Source: an uncultured Eubacteriales bacterium (GTDB lineage: Bacteria; Bacillota; Clostridia; Christensenellales; CAG-138). Taken from it: a stretch of DNA of 10,037 bases. Below the pieces are notes generated by a model, which made no database searches, was not told the origin of the DNA, and worked only from the letters and a program-made list of their open reading frames with translations. Position numbers and translations under genes: made by a program. Positions 1 through 6,485 of the stretch are shown here, piece by piece. The DNA is taken from NCBI GenBank assembly GCA_902768995.1, contig CACXNN010000006.1, forward strand, positions 1 through 10,037. The letters are read 5' to 3'. Numbering within the stretch: the stretch's first letter is position 1; the number at the start of each line of letters is the position of its first letter.

Positions 1-831
1 ATCCGCCGCAAGCACCTGAACGGCTACCAGTGGTACGTGTTCGTCATGCTCACCATCGGCGCTTTGTTCATGCTCTTCCCCTTCGTGTGGATGATCCTCT
101 CCGCCTTCAAGACCAAGGCGGACGTGTACGCCTACCCGCCTCGGTGGATCCCCTCCCAGTGGCAGTGGCAGAACTTCACCAAGGTCTTCGAGATGATCCC
201 CTTCTGGCGGTATTATTTCAACAGCATCGTCACCTCCGTCATCGAGACGGTGCTGCAGATCGTCATCTCCATCTTCGCGGCCTACTCCATCACCAAGCTC
301 CGCTACCCCGGCAAGAAGCTGTTCCTGGCCTTCATGCGCTCCAGCCTCTTCGTGCCCATGGTGGTGACCATGATCCCCATGTACCTGCTGGTGGCGTCGC
401 TGGGGTGGCTGGACAGCTACGCGGGCATCATCTTCCCCCAGGTGACCACGGCCTTCACCACCCTCCTGTTGATGAGCTACTTCGACTCCATCCCCAAGGA
501 CCTGGTGGACTCCGCCAAGCTGGACGGCTGCGGGTATTTCAGGGTCCTGACCAGGGTGATCGTGCCCAACTCCAAGGGCGCCATCTCCACCGCCACCCTC
601 TTCTCCTTCCTGGGGAACTGGAAGAGCTACACCTGGCCCCTGATCGTCACCACCAAGACGGAGTACCGGACGCTGCCCATCGGCCTCAAGTACCTGATGC
701 AGGAGTCCTCCTCCGAGTATCAGGTCATGATGGCCGCCTCCCTCATGGCCATCCTGCCGGTGCTCATCATCTTCATCTTCTGCGAGAAGCAGCTGGTCCG
801 TTCCATCACCCTGACCGGCATGAAATCCTAA
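1..831 (+). CDS. Carbohydrate ABC transporter permease, MalG/UgpE type (5' end cut)
   Basis: This is one of the two membrane subunits expected in a CUT1-type sugar importer. It forms the translocation channel in the cytoplasmic membrane. The reading frame is open from the first base of the window, and 276 residues are visible. Family members are usually 270-300 residues, so only a short N-terminal tail is missing. A basic stretch (RRK) precedes the first membrane segment (FVMLTIGALFMLFPFVWMIL), followed by about five further hydrophobic segments. The EAA loop that docks on the ATPase lies at about 500-580. It reads DSAKLDG, then VIVP, so the usual glutamate is an aspartate. The C-terminus is typical of MalG relatives (SITLTGMKS, TAA at 829-831). 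The binding-protein gene follows 22 bases later. The partner permease is presumably just upstream. No ATPase gene is visible; in many Firmicutes a shared MsmX/UgpC-type ATPase serves several importers. Substrate unknown. Confidence 0.93.
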   Translation: MRRKHLNGYQWYVFVMLTIGALFMLFPFVWMILSAFKTKADVYAYPPRWIPSQWQWQNFTKVFEMIPFWRYYFNSIVTSVIETVLQIVISIFAAYSITKLRYPGKKLFLAFMRSSLFVPMVVTMIPMYLLVASLGWLDSYAGIIFPQVTTAFTTLLLMSYFDSIPKDLVDSAKLDGCGYFRVLTRVIVPNSKGAISTATLFSFLGNWKSYTWPLIVTTKTEYRTLPIGLKYLMQESSSEYQVMMAASLMAILPVLIIFIFCEKQLVRSITLTGMKS

Positions 832-841
832 GGACACAATG

Positions 842-848
842 AAAGGAG
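842..848 (+). promoter_or_regulatory. Ribosome binding site of the binding-protein gene
   Basis: AAAGGAG ends five bases before the ATG at 854. It decides the start: the in-frame ATG at 839 lies upstream of this site and has no good ribosome binding site of its own, and starting at 854 gives a clean lipoprotein signal peptide. Confidence 0.8.
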
Positions 849-853
849 ATACT

Positions 854-2226
854 ATGAAACCCATGAAAAAAGTCATCGCGTTCCTTCTCGTGGCGCTGCT
901 GCTCCTGCCCGGATGCGTCAGCCAGTACGCCAACACGGTGAACAAGGCGGACCCCACCGCCGCCCCCGCTCAGCAGGCTGAGACCAAGACGGAGACCAAG
1001 GCCGAATCTAAGACGGAAGAAAAGCCTGCCGAGGCCGCCCCCACCGAGGCCCCCGCCCGGGAGAAGCAGACCCTGCAGGTCTGGTACGCCGTCAGCGGCA
1101 CCAGCGGCGACAAGTTCGTGGCCATGTCCAAGGCCTTTGACGAGGGCAACGATCTCGTGGATCTGGAGCTCTCCTACTCCGGCGGCTCCGCGGACACCGC
1201 CACCAAGGTCAGCGCGGCCCTGCTCACCAACACCCAGCCCGACGTGGCCCTCATGTACGCCGGTCCCCTCTACACCGGCGGCCGGAACGACTACGCCATG
1301 GCCGAGCTCGTCAAGCGGGCGGAGTACGATGTGGACGACATCTTCCCCGGCATGCTGGACTACTGCACCTACATGGGCCAGGGCATCTGCGCGGTGCCCT
1401 TCGGCATCTCCACCCAGGTCATGTACTACAGGCCGGGGTGGACATGACCAATCCCCCCAAGACCTGGCAGGAGTTCTATGACCTGTGCGCCGACCTGCTG
1501 GTCAAGCTGGGCGGCGAGGGCAAGGATTTCACCGCCTTCGACGTGTCCGACGCCCCCTGGCTCTTCAAGTCCATGCTGAAGCAGAACGGCTGCGAGATCG
1601 TGGTGCAGGGCGAGGACGGGAAGATCAAGCCCGTGTACAACGACGCGGCGGCCCTGGAGGTCACCGACTTCTGGTATTCCCTGGTCACCTCCGGCATCAT
1701 GGCTGCCGGGGAGCACGACAACGCGGAGAACCGGTTCCTGTCCGGCAACTGCGCCTTCATCGCCGCTACCTCCAACCGCATCTCCCGCTGGCGGGGGGCC
1801 ACGGAGTTCGAGCTGGGCGCCATCGAGATGCCCTACTTCAAGAACCAGTCCCTGGCCCTGGGCGGCAACGTGATGGTCATCCTCACCGACGATCCCCAGA
1901 AGGTGGAGGCCGCCTGGGAGTACGTCTCCTACCTGACCACCGCCGAGAACAACGCCGACTTCGCCCTGTCCACCGGGTATCTGCCCATCCGCAAGTCGGA
2001 GCTCAATAACCCGGACATCCAGAAGGCCCTCAGCGAGAACGCCCTCTACAGCATCGCGTTCAAGCAGCTGGACTACACCTTCGCCTACACCCACTTCGAG
2101 CAGATGGGCACCATGGACAGCCTCATCCGGAACATGCTCAACAAGCTGGAGAAGAATCGGGGCACCAGCCAGGCCCTCCTCGACAAGGCGGTGAAGGACC
2201 TGCAATCTGAAATAGACGAAGGCTAA
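854..2226 (+). pseudogene. Sugar ABC transporter solute-binding lipoprotein, frameshifted
   Basis: This gene encodes the extracellular binding lipoprotein (COG1653, UgpB/MalE-like) that should deliver substrate to the permease upstream. From ATG 854 the product has a basic N-terminus (MKPMKK), a hydrophobic core and a lipobox, LPGC, with Cys21 as the predicted lipidated residue. A low-complexity linker follows (residues about 31-71), then the first lobe. The frame holds to MYY at 1421-1429, then reads RPGWT and stops at TGA 1445-1447. The rest of the protein resumes in another frame at 1432 (AGVDMTNPPKTW) and runs to TAA 2224-2226. It carries typical family blocks such as GGNVMVIL and STGYLPIRKS. 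Relatives have about seven residues between the YY and AG blocks; here only two bases remain. This fits loss of about 19 bases (any size must be 3n+1). Intact length would be about 463 residues, normal for the family. Either the gene is truly inactivated or this is a sequencing or assembly error. Confidence 0.85.
980..1027 (+). repeat. Degenerate 12-base tandem repeat coding the lipoprotein linker
   Basis: Four consecutive 12-base units (980-991, 992-1003, 1004-1015, 1016-1027) each encode Glu-x-Lys-x: ETKT, ETKA, ESKT and EEKP (residues 43-58 from the 854 start). Units one and two are nearly identical in DNA (GAGACCAAG, then ACG or GCC). The charged repeat sits between the lipid-anchored cysteine and the folded binding lobe, so it probably acts as a flexible cell-wall spacer and may vary in copy number between strains. 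Confidence 0.7.
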
Positions 2227-2238
2227 TCCTTCTTCCTG

Positions 2239-2295
2239 AGGGGCGGGGGACCGCCCCTATGGGCAAGGGCACGGACAGGCGCGCCTTTGCCCATA
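2239..2295 (+). promoter_or_regulatory. Two adjacent stem-loops between the binding-protein and isomerase genes
   Basis: The first hairpin is a perfect 8-base-pair stem, AGGGGCGG (2239-2246) with CCGCCCCT (2251-2258), around a GGGA tetraloop, which fits the GNRA class. The second starts where the first ends: 2258-2270 pairs with 2283-2295 over 13 pairs, one of them G-T, around a 12-base loop. Neither is followed by a run of T, so they do not look like standard Rho-independent terminators. Their place just after the binding-protein gene and just before the next ribosome binding site fits an mRNA-stabilising or processing element that raises binding-protein expression over the enzymes, as hairpins do after malE-type genes. 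A partial attenuator is the alternative. The structure is seen directly; the role is inferred. Confidence 0.7.
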
Positions 2296-2315
2296 GCAAG
2301 GAAAGGAAGAACGCC

Positions 2316-3092
2316 ATGAAGCAAGCACAGTATTCGTTTTCCACCGGGGCCCTGTTCCCCTACGAGTCCGAGGACGCCCTCCAGATGATCCGGAATGCCG
2401 GGTTCGACTACGCCGAGCTCATGCCCCAGGCCATCTCCGACGCCTCGGAGGCGGCCACCAGGAAGTTCGAGAAGACCGGCATCTGCCTCGCCTCCATCCA
2501 CTATCCCCTGGTCATGTTCGGCGTGCTCTACACCGCCCACAGGACCATGCGGGAGGACGGCCGCGCCTTCTCCCGGGACCTCTTGACCATGGGCCAGCGC
2601 ATGGGCTGCCGGGTGCTGGTGGTCCATCCCCACAATCCCAGCTACCCCGGCTACGAGGAGCTGCTGGAAAAGCCCGTCGTCGACAATCTGCTGTGGCTGG
2701 CCGACGAGTGCGGCAAGCGCGGCATCCTCATGGCCATGGAGAACTCCCCCTACACCTGCTCCACCGCGGAGAAGCTCACCGCCTACGTGAAGGAGCTGGG
2801 CCATCCCAACATCCGGCCCATGGTGGACACCACCGAGGCCCGGGAAGCGGACCAGGACCCGGCGGCCTTCATCCGCGCCTGCCCCCCCTGCCACCTGCAC
2901 ATGAGCGACTATCTGGGCAGCATCAAGCACCTGCCCGCCGGGGAGGGCGACACGGACTGGGCGGACGTGAAGGACGCTCTCGGGGACTACCAGGGCTTCT
3001 ACACCCTGGAGCCCGCCTACAAGTTCTATCTCTCCGACACCCAGGAAAAGATCAGAAAGGGGTACGAATTCCTCTGTGAGCATTTCGCCTGA
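2316..3092 (+). CDS. Sugar phosphate isomerase/epimerase family protein (xylose isomerase-like TIM barrel)
   Basis: This 258-residue protein belongs to the AP endonuclease 2/xylose isomerase-like superfamily. Such proteins use a divalent metal in a TIM barrel to isomerise or epimerise ketoses, sugar phosphates or inositol-like compounds in the cytoplasm. Candidate metal-site and active-site residues sit at the usual strand ends: HPH at 104-106, Glu142 in AMENSP, Asp171 in MVDTTEA, His193 and His195 in CHLHMSD, and Glu232 in YTLEPAY. The start at ATG 2316 is chosen because AAGGAAG at 2303-2309 lies six bases upstream and the protein then begins MKQAQYSFSTG, right at the first barrel strand. 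An in-frame ATG at 2259 lies inside the hairpins and is unlikely. The end overlaps the next gene by 17 bases. The exact substrate cannot be read from sequence. The family is secure; the particular reaction is not. Confidence 0.88.
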   Translation: MKQAQYSFSTGALFPYESEDALQMIRNAGFDYAELMPQAISDASEAATRKFEKTGICLASIHYPLVMFGVLYTAHRTMREDGRAFSRDLLTMGQRMGCRVLVVHPHNPSYPGYEELLEKPVVDNLLWLADECGKRGILMAMENSPYTCSTAEKLTAYVKELGHPNIRPMVDTTEAREADQDPAAFIRACPPCHLHMSDYLGSIKHLPAGEGDTDWADVKDALGDYQGFYTLEPAYKFYLSDTQEKIRKGYEFLCEHFA

Positions 3093-4050
3093 CAAGCAAA
3101 CGCGCATCGACGCCGCTCTGCTCGCCTTCGCCTGCGGGGACGCCCTGGGCATGGCCACGGAGTTCATGACCCGTGAGCAGATCGAGGGTGCCTTTCCCGG
3201 CGGCGTCACCCGCCTTTTGGAGCAAAAGGATTCCCAGAACCATGGGGACCTGACCCCCGGCTCCGTCACCGACGACACGGAGCAGGTGGCCTATCTGCTG
3301 GAGCGCTACCGGGCGAAGGGGGAGGTCACCGTAGAGGATACGGTGGACGCCCTTTTGGCCTGGATACGGGAGACCGGGGCGGTGGAGAAGCACTACATCG
3401 GACCCAGCTCCCTGAAGGCCCTGACCGCCATCGAAAAGGGCGCCGACCCGACCACCGCGGGCACCGGCACCACCTGCGGCGGCATCATGCGGACCCCGGC
3501 GGCGGTGTGCTTCGACCCGGACCAGACCATGGACCAGCTGCGGGAGAACGTCCGCGCCGCCCTGCTGCCCACCCACAACACCTCGGAAGCGTTGGAGGCG
3601 GCGGGCTGCTACGGGGCGGCCCTGCTGACGGCGATCAACAGCGGCACCGTGGCAGAGGTCATCGAGGCCGCTTTGGAGAACGGCCCCCTGACGGAAGCCC
3701 TGGCCCCCTGGCGGGGCTGTGCGGCCTCCTCCGCGGCCCGCATCCGGGCGGCGGCCGGCTGGGGCAGGCTCCCCGACGAGGAGCTGTTCCACCGGCTCTA
3801 CGACCTCTGGGGCACGGGCCTCCCCTCGGCGGACGTGTGCGGGGCGGTCTTCGCCCTGTTCCTGGCGGCGGAGGGCAGCGCCTATCGGGCCATCTCTTTG
3901 GGCGCGTCCCTGGGCGGCGACACGGACACCATCGCGGCCCTGGCCGGGGCTCTGACCGCGGCCCAGGCGGGCCATGCCGACATCCCGGACCATATCGCCG
4001 GGCCCGTGAGGGCGGTGAACGGTCCGATCCTGAGGAGGCTGGGCCTGTGA
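3076..4050 (+). CDS. ADP-ribosylglycohydrolase family protein
   Basis: The 324-residue product matches the all-helical ARH/DraG fold over its full length. Known members hydrolyse the N- or O-glycosidic bond of ADP-ribose conjugates using two magnesium ions. The metal-binding signatures look intact: GDALG at 21-25, TDD at 65-67, THNTSEALEAAG at 166-177, and GGDTDT at 280-285 near the C-terminus. It is therefore probably catalytically competent. The start is taken as GTG 3076, which overlaps the isomerase gene by 17 bases. A purine-rich site, AAAGGGG (3056-3062), is 13 bases upstream, which is rather far, so the start is less certain than the family; no better start was found before the conserved N-terminal block. 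The stop shares bases with the start of the transporter gene. In a sugar operon it may cleave a glycosidic bond in the imported compound rather than reverse protein ADP-ribosylation; that is inference. Confidence 0.9.
   Translation: MSISPDKQTRIDAALLAFACGDALGMATEFMTREQIEGAFPGGVTRLLEQKDSQNHGDLTPGSVTDDTEQVAYLLERYRAKGEVTVEDTVDALLAWIRETGAVEKHYIGPSSLKALTAIEKGADPTTAGTGTTCGGIMRTPAAVCFDPDQTMDQLRENVRAALLPTHNTSEALEAAGCYGAALLTAINSGTVAEVIEAALENGPLTEALAPWRGCAASSAARIRAAAGWGRLPDEELFHRLYDLWGTGLPSADVCGAVFALFLAAEGSAYRAISLGASLGGDTDTIAALAGALTAAQAGHADIPDHIAGPVRAVNGPILRRLGL
4032..4038 (+). promoter_or_regulatory. Ribosome binding site of the MFS transporter gene
   Basis: GAGGAGG ends eight bases before GTG 4047, inside the end of the preceding gene. 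It supports a GTG start with a four-base GTGA overlap and rules out the longer in-frame opening that reaches back to 3507. Confidence 0.8.
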
Positions 4051-5321
4051 AAAAAGGTTTCCTGAAGCGCATCGGCGGCTACTTCGGCTGCCTCAAGGGG
4101 AACGATCGGGTGTGCATCGCCTTCCACCCCCTGTGGGGCGTGCCCTACACCTTCTACACCTATTACATCAGCCTGTACCTGAAGGAGATTGGCCTTACGG
4201 ACACGGCCCTGGGCCGCCTGATGGTGGCGGGCACCGTGGCCTCCTTCCTGTTCAGCTTCATCTCCGCGCCGTTGGTGGACCGGATGGGCCGGAAGCGGGC
4301 CACCTTCGTGTTCGACCTGCTGTCCTCGGCCCTGCCGCCCCTCGTATACCTGTTCTCCAAAAACTTCTTCTTCGCCCTGCTCGCCGTGATCCTCTTCAAC
4401 TCCAACAAGATCATGAGCATCGCCTATTATCTCGTGATGATCGAGGACAGCGACGAGGAGAGCCGGATCGTGGCCTTCAACCTGTTCAACATCATCACCG
4501 TGGCGGCGGGGCTGCTGATCCCCATCGCGGGCATCTTCGTAGACAAATACGGGGTGGTGGCCACGGAGCGGGTGTTCCTCATCGTCTCCTTCCTCATGAT
4601 GACCGCCATGATCCTCTTTCGGAACATGCTCCTCAAGGAGACCGCCATCGGCGAGAAGCTTCGGGCGGCCTCGGCGAGCAAGGGTCTGGGCGCCTTCTTC
4701 CGGGAGGCCTACAAGCCCTACGGGGACGCCATGGCCTTCCTGCGCCGGAACCGGGCGGCCCTGCTGTTCGTGCTCATCAACATCCTGTTCTACGTGTACA
4801 TGAACCTGGGGTCCAACTACAGCCTGTACTTCGTGCCCTACTTCACGGATCGGCTGGGCATGGACGCCATGCAGTCCTCGGTCCTGGGCAGCGTCTACTA
4901 CGGGGGGATGCTCTTTGCCATGATCCTCATCAACCCCCTCTTCGGCCGCCGGGGGCTGATCTTCGGGGTCCGCATGAGCGCCCTGGTGACCCTGCTGGGC
5001 CTGGTCGCCCTGGTGGTGATCCCGGCGAAGGCCTACGCCCTGGCCATCGCCGCCACCCTGGTCATGGCCCTTGGGTACGGCATGCTCAAGAGCGAGGTGG
5101 ACGGGGGCCTGGCCGTGTACACGGGCAGCGAGTATCAAAGCGGAGTCTACGCCCTGGCGAACCTGTTCTCCTCCGGGCTGGGGATCGTGGTGACGGCCCT
5201 CTGCGCCGTCCTCTACCCCCACTCCCCCCGATGGCTCTATATCCTCTGCAGCATTTTGGTGTTCTTGATCCTGTTGGGTGCCTGTTTGGTGAAGGAGCCG
5301 AACCAGGCGGAAAGGAAGTAA
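4047..5321 (+). CDS. Major facilitator superfamily (MFS) transporter
   Basis: A 424-residue integral membrane protein of normal MFS length, with about twelve hydrophobic segments in two halves and a polar central loop at roughly 195-237. The MFS signature between segments 2 and 3 is present as DRMGRKRA (residues 78-85). The N-terminus is short and basic (KKGFLKR). The gene starts at GTG 4047 in a GTGA overlap with the ADP-ribosylglycohydrolase gene, with a strong ribosome binding site, so the two are translationally coupled. The alcohol dehydrogenase gene starts three bases after its stop. The protein probably moves a substrate, product or by-product of this pathway across the cytoplasmic membrane. 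Direction and substrate are unknown. Having both an ABC importer and an MFS carrier in one operon suggests either two related substrates or import plus export of an end product. Confidence 0.92.
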   Translation: MKKGFLKRIGGYFGCLKGNDRVCIAFHPLWGVPYTFYTYYISLYLKEIGLTDTALGRLMVAGTVASFLFSFISAPLVDRMGRKRATFVFDLLSSALPPLVYLFSKNFFFALLAVILFNSNKIMSIAYYLVMIEDSDEESRIVAFNLFNIITVAAGLLIPIAGIFVDKYGVVATERVFLIVSFLMMTAMILFRNMLLKETAIGEKLRAASASKGLGAFFREAYKPYGDAMAFLRRNRAALLFVLINILFYVYMNLGSNYSLYFVPYFTDRLGMDAMQSSVLGSVYYGGMLFAMILINPLFGRRGLIFGVRMSALVTLLGLVALVVIPAKAYALAIAATLVMALGYGMLKSEVDGGLAVYTGSEYQSGVYALANLFSSGLGIVVTALCAVLYPHSPRWLYILCSILVFLILLGACLVKEPNQAERK

Positions 5322-5324
5322 CCT

Positions 5325-6485
5325 ATGCCCTATCAACCCTTTACGTTCGTGTTCCCCACCCGGATCGTCTTCGGGCCCGGGGAAAGCGGCCGCTGCGCCG
5401 AGCTGGCGGCGGAGCTGAAGCCTGAAAAGGTCTTCGTCTGCACCTACGCCGACGTGCGGCTGCCGGTGCTGGATCAGCTTTTGACCGGTCTCGACCAGCG
5501 GGGCGTCCCCTACTACCTCCATGCCGCCTGCACCGCCAACCCCAGAGCGGAGCAGATCGACGAGGCCGCGGCCATCTTCCTCCGGGAGGGCTGCGATCTG
5601 GTGGTAGGCATTGGCGGCGGCTCCGTCATCGACACCTGCAAGGGGGTGGCGCTCCTCGCCAAGAACCCCTGCCCCGAGGGCGTCTGGGCCTACGTCAGCG
5701 GCGAGAAGACCGCCGAGAACGGGGCCTACCCCATCGGCCTGGTAGTGACCATCGCCTCCACCGGCTCCGAGAGCAACGAAAGCTTCGTGGTCACGGATCG
5801 GCTGGGAGAGCAGAAAATGATCTGCAACCACCCCAGCGTCCGGCCCACCTTCTCCATCTGCGACCCCACCCTGACCCTGACGCTGCCCAAGCGGCAGACG
5901 GCCCTCGGTGCGGCGGACATCTTCTCCCACGTGCTGGAGCAGTACCTCCACCGGGACGCCGCCGTGGACGTGAGCGACAACATGTCCTTGGGCATCCTGG
6001 AGGCGGTGTACCAATGGGGCCCCGTGGCCTGCGAGACGCCGGGGGATCTCAACGCCCGGAGCAACCTCATGTGGGCCAGCATCCTGGCCATGTCCCGGGT
6101 TTTGGGCGTGGGCCACGAGGAGAACTGGCTCTGCCACATGCTGGAGCATGCCGTGTCGGCGAAATACAACATCGCCCACGGCGCGGGCATGACCGCCATC
6201 CTGCCCGCCTACCTTCGGTTCATCGCGCCCCAGGACGACGCGGGCAAGCTGGACGCCCTGAAAAAGCTCTTCCAAGCTGAGGACGCGGCGGCGGGCCTGG
6301 AAGCGTTCTTTAGGCGCATGGGCCTGCCCGTGAACCTGACGGAAGCCCTGGGCTTCACCCCCGACGAAGCCGTCATCCGGGAGCTGGCCCAGAACGCCCT
6401 GCCCTGGGGGGACATGGCGGCTGGGGGCTACGCGCCCTTCACCCTGGAGGACGCCATCACAGTTTTGAGCGAGGCATGCAAATGA
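5325..6485 (+). CDS. Iron-containing alcohol dehydrogenase (butanol dehydrogenase-like)
   Basis: This 386-residue protein is a full-length group III (iron-dependent) alcohol dehydrogenase. Such enzymes interconvert alcohols and aldehydes or ketones with NAD(P)H in the cytoplasm. The opening FTFVFPTRIVFGPG is typical of the BdhA/YugJ branch. The nucleotide-binding GGGS is at 97-100, followed by the STGSES block at 145-150. The metal ligands match FucO spacing exactly: Asp198, His202, His271 and His285, with the conserved His275 between the last two. All appear intact, so the enzyme should be active. Start ATG 5325 has AAAGGAAG (5311-5318) six bases upstream. Its stop overlaps the next gene's start by four bases (ATGA). 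In this setting it most likely reduces or oxidises a carbonyl or polyol intermediate, or disposes of NADH. The substrate is not predictable for this family. Confidence 0.93.
   Translation: MPYQPFTFVFPTRIVFGPGESGRCAELAAELKPEKVFVCTYADVRLPVLDQLLTGLDQRGVPYYLHAACTANPRAEQIDEAAAIFLREGCDLVVGIGGGSVIDTCKGVALLAKNPCPEGVWAYVSGEKTAENGAYPIGLVVTIASTGSESNESFVVTDRLGEQKMICNHPSVRPTFSICDPTLTLTLPKRQTALGAADIFSHVLEQYLHRDAAVDVSDNMSLGILEAVYQWGPVACETPGDLNARSNLMWASILAMSRVLGVGHEENWLCHMLEHAVSAKYNIAHGAGMTAILPAYLRFIAPQDDAGKLDALKKLFQAEDAAAGLEAFFRRMGLPVNLTEALGFTPDEAVIRELAQNALPWGDMAAGGYAPFTLEDAITVLSEACK
6467..6474 (+). promoter_or_regulatory. Ribosome binding site of the GlpA-like gene
   Basis: GAGCGAGG ends seven bases before ATG 6482 but only one base before the in-frame ATG at 6476. 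This favours 6482 as the start, which also gives the ATGA overlap seen elsewhere in this operon. Confidence 0.6.

Noticed and set aside
1421..1447. Programmed ribosomal frameshifting in the binding-protein gene.
   Set aside because: There is no slippery heptamer at the junction, and a simple frame switch would still leave the protein about six residues short at a conserved helix. A deletion or sequence error explains it better.
2239..2295. The tandem hairpins as an intrinsic terminator ending the transporter operon.
   Set aside because: No T run follows either stem, and the next gene starts 20 bases later with its own ribosome binding site.
2259..2315. Start of the isomerase gene at ATG 2259.
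   Set aside because: This ATG lies within the hairpins, has no ribosome binding site, and would add a 19-residue basic tail not typical of the family.
3507..4046. An upstream extension of the MFS transporter frame by 180 codons.
   Set aside because: The extension is Arg/Gly/Pro-rich, overlaps the ADP-ribosylglycohydrolase gene in another frame, and GTG 4047 has a strong ribosome binding site and a normal MFS N-terminus.
3882..6275. A 797-codon open frame on the - strand.
   Set aside because: It runs antisense to three well-supported genes, its product is a Gly/His/Val/Gln-rich sequence without recognisable domains, and such frames are common opposite GC-rich genes.
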